From JACKAQ01 sp965227145 (lineage in GTDB: Bacteria; Calditrichota; Calditrichia; RBG-13-44-9; J075): a stretch of 64,000 nucleotides of DNA. Positions 9,388-17,582 of the stretch are shown one piece after another; position 1 is the stretch's first letter, and each line of letters opens with the position of its first letter. The translations under genes were made by a program, and so were the position numbers. The notes below the pieces were generated by a model. It was not told the origin of the DNA. It searched no databases and saw only the letters and a list, made by a program, of their open reading frames with translations. The stretch is taken from NCBI GenBank assembly GCA_965227145.1, contig OZ245730.1:5952001-6016000 (forward strand), written 5' to 3'.

Positions 9388-10707
9388 ATGCAAATATTGA
9401 ACAACGATTGCCAGTATAAATATAGAAAAGAAAGTATTTCCAATACCCCACGTCGGTCATACATCTTTTACTTTTTAGCTTTTGCCTTTTACCTTCTCCT
9501 TTTGGGTTGCGGAAAGGAAACGCTACCTGAGCCACCCGCATCGCAGGTCAATCTCGCCCATCTCGATCACCTCTATGGCGAAACGGTGATGAACGGCGAC
9601 ACCGTCGGATTTGTGGCGATTTACGCGGAAGCGCCGGATTATGATTGGGTGGTTGCGCCCGGCGAAGGTCTGGCCTGTGTGGATGACGTCGCGCGCGCCG
9701 CGGTGGTTTATCTGAACGATGCGCGACAAAACGGCACTGCCGCCAGCGAACAGAAATTGCGCCGTCTGCTCACATTTTTGCTGCACATGCAGGCGCCCAA
9801 CGGCCTGTTTTACAACTTCATTTTTGATGATCACAGCATCAACACGACGCGGGAAAACAGTCAACCGCTGCCCAATTGGTGGGCGTGGCGCAGTCTGTGG
9901 GCGTTGGCTGAGGCGTATCCGTTTTATCAGAAAAATGACCCGGGTTTTGCCAAAAAGCTCGACGAAACCATTCAGAAAATGATGCAGGAGATTGATGCGC
10001 TGCTCGAAAAATATCCGCAAATCGAGATGGCGAACGGCTTCCCGAAGCCGCAGTGGATTCCCTACGGTGCGGCAGATCAATCATCGGTGCTGCTGCTCGG
10101 TTTGACCGCCTATTACCGCACCACCGGCGATGCGCAAATTGCTGAAAAAATGCGCAAGATCGGCGAAGGTATCATGAAAATGCAGCTCAATCACGAAGGA
10201 TTTTTTGCGGATGGCGCGCTGCTTTCGTGGGAAAATGTCTGGCATGCCTGGGGCAACAGTCAGGCACACGCGCTTATTAACGCGGGAATGGCGTTGCAGG
10301 ATGCCGCAATGATCGACGCGGGCGTGAAAGAAGTTCGGCTGTTCCAGCCGTATCTGCTGGCGCAGAATTATATTCGCGAAATTCAGTTTGCCCGGAACGG
10401 CGATGCCATTTCTGCAGAGAAAACCGTCAAATTTGAGCAAATTGCCTACGACATTCGCCCGATGGTAATGGCGGCGCTGGCGGCGCATCAGGCCACTGGC
10501 GAGCAGCAATTTGCTGATCAGGCGGCGCGGCTTTCACGGTGGTTTTTCGGGAAAAATCCGGCGGGTGCGGTCATTTATGAAGCGGCTACCGGTCGCGGTT
10601 ACGACGGCATCAACGATGCAAAAACGGTCAATCGCAATTCCGGCGCGGAATCGACCATCGAATCCCTGCTGGCGTTGCAGGCGATTGAACAGCATAAAAT
10701 ACAATAG
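9388..10707 (+). CDS. Lipoprotein with (alpha/alpha)6-barrel glycosidase-like domain
   Basis: About 439 residues from the ATG at 9388; an earlier in-frame ATG at 9325 falls in repeat-rich sequence. A hydrophobic stretch ending LLLGC (lipobox) indicates a lipid-anchored protein. The body has repeated helical pairs with GLACVDDVARAAVVYL, NWWAWRSLWALAEAYP and PQWIPYGAADQSSVLLLGL, the pattern of six-hairpin glycosidases (GH88/GH105/GH127-like folds). A role in trimming oligosaccharides next to the ABC importer is inferred. The exact family and substrate are not recognised. Confidence 0.68.
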   Translation: MQILNNDCQYKYRKESISNTPRRSYIFYFLAFAFYLLLLGCGKETLPEPPASQVNLAHLDHLYGETVMNGDTVGFVAIYAEAPDYDWVVAPGEGLACVDDVARAAVVYLNDARQNGTAASEQKLRRLLTFLLHMQAPNGLFYNFIFDDHSINTTRENSQPLPNWWAWRSLWALAEAYPFYQKNDPGFAKKLDETIQKMMQEIDALLEKYPQIEMANGFPKPQWIPYGAADQSSVLLLGLTAYYRTTGDAQIAEKMRKIGEGIMKMQLNHEGFFADGALLSWENVWHAWGNSQAHALINAGMALQDAAMIDAGVKEVRLFQPYLLAQNYIREIQFARNGDAISAEKTVKFEQIAYDIRPMVMAALAAHQATGEQQFADQAARLSRWFFGKNPAGAVIYEAATGRGYDGINDAKTVNRNSGAESTIESLLALQAIEQHKIQ

Positions 10708-10756
10708 ACGTAGAGGTACAGCGGTGCACGGAGAATAAATTTTTAAACAGAACATT

Positions 10757-10785
10757 GGAGATTCCTGCCTGCGCAGGAATGACAG
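10757..10785. repeat. REP-like palindrome ATTCCTGCC/GCAGGAAT
   Basis: GGAG is followed by ATTCCTGCCTGCGCAGGAAT and GACAG. Nearly perfect arms can form an 8-bp hairpin. Related copies are at 17431 and 20052. It lies between two co-directional genes of the glycan locus. Confidence 0.7.
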
Positions 10786-10830
10786 TTTGATTTTTCAGTC
10801 AGTGATCTCTGTGACTCCGTGGCAAAAACA

Positions 10831-11952
10831 ATGGCAAGTGAAGTGAAAACAATTAATTACGGATTGATCGGATGCGGCGGATTCGGGCAGTTTTGCCTGA
10901 AAGCTGTTGCCCAAATGGACGGCGTTCGCATTGCTGCAGTGGCGGATGCGGGGGGCGCACTCGCGGAAAAAACCGCAAAAACCTACGGCGCAATCGCGTA
11001 TTCGGATGCGGAAAGCCTGTTCGCCAACGGCGATATCGATTTGGTGCACATCGTGACACCGCCGTTTTTGCACCATTCGCAAGTGATGGCTGCGCTGCGC
11101 CACGGCAAACATGTGCTCTGCGAAAAACCGCTGGCGCTGTCCGTCGCGGATGCGCGGGAAATGATCGCCGCAGCGAACGAACAACAACGCATTTTGCCGG
11201 TAGATTTCGTACTGCGCTACAACGAAATCACCGATCTGGTGAAAACCATCCTCGATTCCGGCATTTTCGGCAAGCCGCTGTATGCGAATTTTATCAACAA
11301 CGCATCGGACGAACGGCTGGTGCCGGATCACTGGATGTGGGATTACCACAAAAGCGGCGGGATTTTCATCGAACACGCGGTGCACTTTTTCGATTTGTAT
11401 CGCTACTGGTTCGGCGATGGCGAAGTACTCAACGCGCACTCGGAAACGCGTCCCGGCACCACGCAAACCGATCGCGTGTTCAGCCAGATTCGCCATGACA
11501 GCGGCGTGATTTCGACGCAATATCACGGGTTCAACCAGCCGGATTTGCTCGATCGCCAGCGTCACAGCATTGTTTGTGAAACCGGCGATATCACCGTATT
11601 GGGATGGATACCGGAAGAAATGATCGTCAAGGGCATCGGCGATCGCGACGCCAACGAGCGACTGTGGGAACTGCTGCCGGAATCTGCGGATTTTACGATT
11701 TCGCTGCTCAGCGAATCGCCAAAACCGATGCGCGGCAATGGCAAAACCATCGCCGTCGATCGCGAATTTCGCATCCATTTTAAACCGGCGCAGGAAAAAT
11801 TACAGCTCTATTCCGGCGCAATTCAGCAATTATTAACCGACCAAATTGCGTATATTCGCAACGCCGGACACCGGCGGGTGATCGACGAAACAAACGGGTT
11901 GGAAGCCATAAAATTGGCTGAAATGGCCACAATTTTATCGCAAAACAGGTGA
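10831..11952 (+). CDS. Gfo/Idh/MocA family NAD(P)-dependent oxidoreductase
   Basis: A 373-residue cytoplasmic enzyme. The Rossmann fold starts with NYGLIGCGGFGQ (GxGxxG). The family EKP motif is in CEKPLALSVADAREM, and the substrate-binding helix motif is SGGIFIEHAVHFFDLYRYWF with its catalytic-type His. Family members oxidise or epimerise sugars and inositols with NAD(P). Within this locus it probably modifies an imported sugar before the GH130 step or catabolism. The ATG at 10831 is preferred over the GTG at 10819, which lies in a CTCTGTGACTCCGTGG dispersed-repeat-like stretch. Confidence 0.88.
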   Translation: MASEVKTINYGLIGCGGFGQFCLKAVAQMDGVRIAAVADAGGALAEKTAKTYGAIAYSDAESLFANGDIDLVHIVTPPFLHHSQVMAALRHGKHVLCEKPLALSVADAREMIAAANEQQRILPVDFVLRYNEITDLVKTILDSGIFGKPLYANFINNASDERLVPDHWMWDYHKSGGIFIEHAVHFFDLYRYWFGDGEVLNAHSETRPGTTQTDRVFSQIRHDSGVISTQYHGFNQPDLLDRQRHSIVCETGDITVLGWIPEEMIVKGIGDRDANERLWELLPESADFTISLLSESPKPMRGNGKTIAVDREFRIHFKPAQEKLQLYSGAIQQLLTDQIAYIRNAGHRRVIDETNGLEAIKLAEMATILSQNR

Positions 11953-11959
11953 GGCACGG

Positions 11960-12907
11960 ATGGAATATCAATTAAAACGCGTGGGTGGCGCGTTACTGGA
12001 GCCGATCAAATCGCATTCGTGGGAATCGCGGGCAGTGTTCAATCCCGGCACAGTTCGGGTGGGCGATGCGGTGCACATGCTCTATCGCGCGGTGGAGGGC
12101 GCAAATTTCTCGACCATCGGCTATGCGCGACTGGATTCGGCCGGAAATGTGCTCGAACGCCGCGATCAACCGGTGATTTCCCGGGAATGGGACGTGGAAA
12201 AACAGGGCGTGGAAGATCCGCGCATCGTGCCGTTTGACGGCTCGAACTACATTTTTTACACCGCGTTTGACGGCGCGCATCCCGAAAAGGACGCCAACAC
12301 CCGCGTGATGATGGCTGAAACGAAAGATTTTTGCACATTCTCGAAACTCGGTGTGGTCGGTCCGCCCGGCATTCAGGATAAAGATGCCTTTATTTTCCCG
12401 GAAACCGCCGATGGCAAAGTGGTGTACATGCACCGGATTGTGCCGCACATCCAGATTGCGCTGTTCGACAGCATCGCGCATTTTCAGAATCCCGAGCCGG
12501 AATATTGGCAGGAACATCTTGACCACCTCGAAAAATACACGGTGATGGCCCGGGAATTTGACTGGGAAACCAAAAAAATCGGTGCGGGACCGCCGCCGAT
12601 TCTCACGGATGCGGGCTGGCTGTTGATCTATCACGGGGTGGATGCGAAACATGTTTATCGCGCGGGTGCGGCGCTACTCGATGCGAAAAATCCCCATAAA
12701 TTGATCGCCCGGCTGCCCTATCCCATTTTCCAGCCGGAAAGGGAATATGAGCTTTTCGGCGATGTGAACAACGTGGTTTTCCCCGAAGGTCTGGCGCTGT
12801 TCGATGACGAATTGCAGGTGTTTTACGGCGGTGCGGACAAGGTTGTAGCGATGGCAACCGGCAGCCTTTCCGGATTGATCGATGCCCTTTGGCAGCACAA
12901 AAAATAA
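11960..12907 (+). CDS. GH130 family glycoside phosphorylase
   Basis: A 315-residue five-bladed propeller enzyme of family GH130. Landmarks are NPGTVRVGDAVHMLYRAV, KQGVEDPRIVPF (containing the Asp expected to act as proton donor), KDAFIFPE, and AGPPPILTDAGWLLIYHGVD. GH130 enzymes phosphorolyse or hydrolyse beta-mannosides such as 4-O-beta-mannosyl-glucose or mannooligosaccharides. A GAGG site precedes the ATG by six bases, and the gene starts eight bases after the dehydrogenase stop, so the two are co-transcribed. Lack of a signal peptide indicates a cytoplasmic enzyme. The precise linkage is not determinable. Confidence 0.88.
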   Translation: MEYQLKRVGGALLEPIKSHSWESRAVFNPGTVRVGDAVHMLYRAVEGANFSTIGYARLDSAGNVLERRDQPVISREWDVEKQGVEDPRIVPFDGSNYIFYTAFDGAHPEKDANTRVMMAETKDFCTFSKLGVVGPPGIQDKDAFIFPETADGKVVYMHRIVPHIQIALFDSIAHFQNPEPEYWQEHLDHLEKYTVMAREFDWETKKIGAGPPPILTDAGWLLIYHGVDAKHVYRAGAALLDAKNPHKLIARLPYPIFQPEREYELFGDVNNVVFPEGLALFDDELQVFYGGADKVVAMATGSLSGLIDALWQHKK

Positions 12908-12963
12908 CGCAGGGGCGCGGCGTTGACGCACCCAAATCTCTGAAAAATAACGATTTACACGAT

Positions 12964-14205
12964 ATGAAAATCAAACGATCCACAGTCCGAATCAAACCGC
13001 AGGTGACCCGGGTGGTGCTTCGCCCGTTTCCGCTGGGCGATGATCGCGTGCAGAAAGTTGTCCGGCGGGTTTCCGGGCTGGATGCGAATGCAACCGCGGC
13101 CGCAATCGACGATTTGCGCAAAAAATTTGCCCATCGCCACCGCGATGTGGCGGGATTCTGGCAATCGCAATTCGCGAAACGCACTGCCGGGATCGACGCG
13201 GCGCAATCGCTTTCTGCGGCGCAGCAACTGCTCGTCGGTGCGCACCTCGCGATGGAATATTCGCTGGAATCAGCGGCGCTGTTCAATCCGTCGATTGTCT
13301 GGCATCCCGACCAAAACGGCGTTCCCGCCGGCGGCAAACGGTTTGTTATCAGCCTGCGCGCCACCGGCGAAGGGCATATTTCCTCGTTGGTGTTTCTCGA
13401 CGGAATGGTGGATTCGGTGGGAAATATCACGATCGGTGAGCGCAACCGCCACACTGAAACACCGGAAATTTTGCCATCGGCGGACGGTTACGGCGCAGCG
13501 TTTTCGCCGCAAATTCCGCTGTCCGGACGGGTTATTTTTCCGCAGGTGCCGGAGGAAAGCAACGGCATCGAAGATGCGCGATTTGTGCAGTGGCAGCAGC
13601 CGGACGAGCCGCCGCAATATTTTGCCACATACACCGCGTACGATGGTCATCGCATCCGTTCGCGGTTGCTGGAAACGCGCGATTTCCTGAATTTTTCCTC
13701 CCGGACGCTGCACGGCGCGGCGGTGCAAAATAAAAATTTGGCGCTGTTTCCCCGGAAAATCAACGGCACATACGCCATGCTTTCCCGGCAGGATAATGAA
13801 AATAATTACATCATGTTTTCCGACGATTTGTATCGCTGGGAAACGAAAACGCTGCTGAACGAGCCGGAATTGTCGTGGGAATTTATCCAGCTTGGCAACT
13901 GCGGTTCGCCCATCGAAACGGACGCCGGCTGGCTGGTGATCACGCATGGCGTCGGTGCGATGCGCCAGTACGCCATTTCCGCGATGCTGCTCGATCGCGA
14001 TGCGCCGCAAAAGATCATCGGGCGACTGCCGCAACCGCTGATTGTGCCCGACGAATCGGAGCGCGAGGGCTACGTGCCGAACGTGGTGTATAGCTGCGGG
14101 AGCATCGTTTTCGGCGAGCAATTGATTGTTCCGTATGCGCAATCAGATTCATCGAGCAGTTTCGCGACGGTCAATTTAGCGGAGTTAATTCATGAAATGT
14201 CATAA
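12964..14205 (+). CDS. GH130 family glycoside phosphorylase or hydrolase, second paralog
   Basis: A 413-residue GH130-type protein with a longer N-terminal helical part (residues 1-95) than its neighbour. Propeller landmarks are LFNPSIVWHPDQNG, SNGIEDARFVQWQ (the Asp position of the family), and NCGSPIETDAGWLVITHGVG. This matches the GH130_2-like group that includes 1,2- or 1,4-mannobiose phosphorylases. The ATG at 12964 is chosen; an in-frame start at 12889 would overlap the previous gene by 19 bases. Two unlike GH130 genes side by side suggest complementary chain-length or linkage specificity. Confidence 0.84.
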   Translation: MKIKRSTVRIKPQVTRVVLRPFPLGDDRVQKVVRRVSGLDANATAAAIDDLRKKFAHRHRDVAGFWQSQFAKRTAGIDAAQSLSAAQQLLVGAHLAMEYSLESAALFNPSIVWHPDQNGVPAGGKRFVISLRATGEGHISSLVFLDGMVDSVGNITIGERNRHTETPEILPSADGYGAAFSPQIPLSGRVIFPQVPEESNGIEDARFVQWQQPDEPPQYFATYTAYDGHRIRSRLLETRDFLNFSSRTLHGAAVQNKNLALFPRKINGTYAMLSRQDNENNYIMFSDDLYRWETKTLLNEPELSWEFIQLGNCGSPIETDAGWLVITHGVGAMRQYAISAMLLDRDAPQKIIGRLPQPLIVPDESEREGYVPNVVYSCGSIVFGEQLIVPYAQSDSSSSFATVNLAELIHEMS

Positions 14206-17200
14206 GGTTAGCGCTCGAAAAATTTTATCCTTTCCTTCTCGAATTCGAATTATCCTTTATCCTTTATCCTTCATTCTTCTGCTGCTTTCAGCCGCAACTT
14301 TTGCCCAGCAAATCGCGATTCCGCGCATCGAGCAGATGCCCAATTTCCCGCAACCGTACCAGATGCGCAACTGGAAACAGGTGGCGCTCGGGTTCGATTC
14401 GCTGGCGTTCAAATTGACAGCCAGCGGGCAATATTTGCCGCTGATTTTCCGACAGATCAACACGGTTAACTATCCGAATCATGACAGTTTCGGGATTCAT
14501 TCGTATGTCGGCACCAACTCGCCGAACAGCGGCGAAGCCATCACCGGATTGCCGGCGGTGGTCGGTGCGTCGTTGGTGGGCATCAACAAAAAAAATCAGA
14601 ATTCGCAAAACTGGGTGTTGCGCTGCGAGGAATTTTTCAATCGCCGTCCGGAGGAAAATATTTATCTGAACGGACCGGTTGCCAACAGCGGCAGCGACTG
14701 GTGGTACGAAACCATGCCGAATATTTTTTTCTACCAGTTGTATGATTTGTATCCCGGTACCGGCGATTTTGCCAATCAATTTACCACAGTTGCCGATCAG
14801 TGGCTGCGCGCAACCGAAGCGATGGGCGGCAGCGCGACCCTGTGGAATAAGGCATTCATGGATTATCGCGCATGGTCGTTTGCCACGATGACGCCGCTGA
14901 CCACCGGCGTAAAAGAGCCGGAAGCTGCCGGCGCGATTGCCTGGCTGCTGTTTCACGCATATCTGGAAACCGGCGAAGAGCGCTACCGGATGGGCGCGGA
15001 GTGGGCGATGGAATTTCTCAACGAGCGAACCACCAATCCGTCTTACGAGCTGCAATTGCCCTACGGCGTTTATGCCGCCGCCAAAATGAACGCGACCATC
15101 GGCACGCGATACAATATCGAAAAGATGCTCAATTGGTGCTTCACCATCGGACCGCTGCGGCAGTGGGGCGCGATCGTGGGCACATGGGGCGGTTACGATG
15201 TGAGTGGTTTGATCGGCGAATCGATCAGCAACGAATACGCGTTTGTAATGAACGGCTACCAGCAAGCCGGTGCGCTGGTGCCGATGTGCCGTTACGATGA
15301 CCGTTTTACCCGAGCGATCGGCAAATGGGTGCTGAACGTGGCGAACGCATCCCGGCTGTTTTACCCGAATTATCTGCCGCCGGAAAAACAGGACAGCGAA
15401 GAATGGTCGTTCCAATATGACCCGAACAGCACGATTGCCCACGAAGCACTGCGCGAGGAATTGTTCGGGCAAAGCCCGTACGCCACCGGCGACGCGATCG
15501 GCGGCGGATGGGCGCAAACCAATCTCGGGCTGTATGGTTCGTCGCATGTCGGCTATCTCGCCGGGATTCTCGATACGACCGACGTGAGCGGCGTGCTCAA
15601 GCTGAATATGCTCAACACCGACTTTTTCCGCGATGCGGCTTATCCGACCTATCTGCTGTATAATCCGCATGTTACGATGCAAAATGTGAGCATCGATCTC
15701 GGCGGCGATCCGGTGGATTTGTATGATGCCGTGAGCAACACTTTTCTGCAAACCGGCGTCAGCGGCGTTGTGTCTGTGGCGATTCCCGCGGACGAAGCGT
15801 TGCAACTGGTGCTGGCACCGGCGAGCGGCGTGATCAGCTATCATTTTGATGAAATGCGCATCGACGGCGTGACGGTGGATTATCGCAGCGGTCAGGCGGT
15901 GGCGAATTATCCGCCGCGCATCAAGGCGCTGGCTGTTGCGGAAAACGAAATTTATATCGGCGAAACGATAGCCGTGTATTGCGCCGCGGATGATCGCGAT
16001 GGCGATACACCAGTTTTCAACTGGAGCGCAACCGCCGGGCAACTTTCCGGCAGCGGCGCAACGGTCAACTGGACTGCGCCGGACTCCGCCGGAACTGCGC
16101 AAATCACCTGCATCGTTTCCGATGGCAACGGCGGCGCGGACACCAGCGCAGTAATTGTTTCCGTGACCGACAACCGGCTACCGCAAATTTCTGCGCTTTC
16201 GGCGACGCCGGAAATTATCAACGTGGCGGAAACCGCCCAACTCACCTGCCTCGCCACAGATCCCGATGGCGATTCGCTCAGCTACGACTGGTTTGCGGCT
16301 GGCGGAACATTCAGCGGTAGCGGCGCAACTGTGGAATGGACAGCACCGGCAACACCCGGATTTTACGAGATCGTCTGCACAGTCAGCGACGGTAAAGTGC
16401 AAATTTCGGATAGCGTCGCCGTCACCGCCGGACGGTTGGTCGGGCAATACGGCTTTTACGGGAATGCGGCAGACGAAAGCGGCTTCGGCAACAACGGTGT
16501 CGTATCCGGCGCAATATTGACGGATGATCGTTTTGGTAATCCCAACAGCGCCTACTTTTTTGACGGTAGCGACGATCAGATTCGCGTGCCGCTGCATCCT
16601 TCGCTGAATTTTAGCGAAGCCATCACCGTGGCATTCTGGCTGCAAAAAAGCAGCTTCACCGGTGCGGAAGAATTCCCGATTTCCCACGGCAGTTGGCAAA
16701 ATCGCTGGAAAGTGTCGATCATCCCGGACAAAAAATTGCGCTGGACAATCAACACGGACGCGGGCATTTACGATCTCGACACGCCCGCGGCGATCGCTGA
16801 AAACACGCTCTATTTTGTTGCAGCCACTTTTGGCGACGGTCAGATGAAAATTTTCCTCAACGGGCAGGAAGCGAACGCAGCCAGCCGCAGCGGGAATATC
16901 AGCGCAACCAATCTCGATCTCACGATCGGGCAAATGGTGCCGGGCAACACCCAATACGGTTTTCGCGGCGTGCTGGACGATGTGCGGATCTACAACCGCG
17001 TGCTCAGTCCGGCGGAAATTTTGGATTTGTTCAACCTCACCGGCATCGGCGATGACGCGGGCGAACTGCTGCCGCAAGCCACTGAACTCGAGCAAAATTA
17101 TCCCAATCCTTTCAATCCAACGACGGCAATCAGCTATCAGTTGTCAAATTTCAGCGATGTCAAGTTACGTATTTTCAATATTTTGGGGCAATCGGTGAAA

Positions 17201-17353
17201 ACGCTGGTAGATGAAAAACTGCCGGCAGGCAGTTACACGATTTCGTGGGATGGCAGCAACGCATCCGGCGAAGCCGTTGCCAGCGGGATCTATTTTTACC
17301 GGCTGACTGCGGGTAAAACGGTGCTCATTCGCAAAATGCTGCTCGTTCGGTGA
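14192..17353 (+). CDS. Large secreted protein: helical glycosidase-like domain, two Ig/PKD repeats, LamG and T9SS sorting domain
   Basis: 1053 residues. Signal peptide residues 1-40 (LLLLSAATFAQ). Residues 45-560 are a helical-barrel glycosidase-like region with a C-terminal beta domain. Two Ig/PKD-like repeats follow (near 575-660 and 665-745, each with the AGxxSGSGATVxWTAP signature). Next come a LamG/concanavalin-like domain (about 748-945) and a type A sorting domain starting LEQNYPNPFNPTTAISYQLS and ending GIYFYRL...KMLLVR. It overlaps the upstream GH130 gene by 14 bases with GGAG seven bases before its ATG, so it is co-translated. It is probably a cell-surface glycan-degrading enzyme. 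The signal-peptide DNA is made of TTTATCC repeats. Confidence 0.82.
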   Translation: MKCHKVSARKILSFPSRIRIILYPLSFILLLLSAATFAQQIAIPRIEQMPNFPQPYQMRNWKQVALGFDSLAFKLTASGQYLPLIFRQINTVNYPNHDSFGIHSYVGTNSPNSGEAITGLPAVVGASLVGINKKNQNSQNWVLRCEEFFNRRPEENIYLNGPVANSGSDWWYETMPNIFFYQLYDLYPGTGDFANQFTTVADQWLRATEAMGGSATLWNKAFMDYRAWSFATMTPLTTGVKEPEAAGAIAWLLFHAYLETGEERYRMGAEWAMEFLNERTTNPSYELQLPYGVYAAAKMNATIGTRYNIEKMLNWCFTIGPLRQWGAIVGTWGGYDVSGLIGESISNEYAFVMNGYQQAGALVPMCRYDDRFTRAIGKWVLNVANASRLFYPNYLPPEKQDSEEWSFQYDPNSTIAHEALREELFGQSPYATGDAIGGGWAQTNLGLYGSSHVGYLAGILDTTDVSGVLKLNMLNTDFFRDAAYPTYLLYNPHVTMQNVSIDLGGDPVDLYDAVSNTFLQTGVSGVVSVAIPADEALQLVLAPASGVISYHFDEMRIDGVTVDYRSGQAVANYPPRIKALAVAENEIYIGETIAVYCAADDRDGDTPVFNWSATAGQLSGSGATVNWTAPDSAGTAQITCIVSDGNGGADTSAVIVSVTDNRLPQISALSATPEIINVAETAQLTCLATDPDGDSLSYDWFAAGGTFSGSGATVEWTAPATPGFYEIVCTVSDGKVQISDSVAVTAGRLVGQYGFYGNAADESGFGNNGVVSGAILTDDRFGNPNSAYFFDGSDDQIRVPLHPSLNFSEAITVAFWLQKSSFTGAEEFPISHGSWQNRWKVSIIPDKKLRWTINTDAGIYDLDTPAAIAENTLYFVAATFGDGQMKIFLNGQEANAASRSGNISATNLDLTIGQMVPGNTQYGFRGVLDDVRIYNRVLSPAEILDLFNLTGIGDDAGELLPQATELEQNYPNPFNPTTAISYQLSNFSDVKLRIFNILGQSVKTLVDEKLPAGSYTISWDGSNASGEAVASGIYFYRLTAGKTVLIRKMLLVR

Positions 17354-17430
17354 TCGTTTTTGCCGCAAAGGTTGTTTTTTTGCCAAGAATAATTATGAAT
17401 TATTTTAGATCATGTTCGGAGATTTTCCGG

Positions 17431-17462
17431 GGAGATTCCTGCCTGCGGATGCGGGAATCTCC
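17431..17462. repeat. REP-like palindrome
   Basis: GGAGATTCCTGCC and GCGGGAATCTCC arms with a short spacer. It is the same family as 10757 and 20052. It lies in the 229-base gap after the large sorting-domain gene, which also holds a GCGCCTTCGCGGC fragment of another common dispersed repeat near 17540. Confidence 0.65.
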
Positions 17463-17582
17463 GGGCATGTTCAAAGGTAATTCGTGATCACTCCCCGACA
17501 AATTTGGACAAGCTGTGGCATAAAATGAAAATAACCTTCGCGCCTTCGCGGCAACCCAATCTCCAAAAATGACAGGAAAAAT

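Noticed and set aside
14288..16102. Long 604-codon open frame on the - strand
   Set aside because: It lies wholly antisense to the secreted glycosidase-like gene, has His/Arg-rich unpatterned sequence, no ribosome site and no family resemblance. It is a by-product of GC-biased codon use in the real gene.
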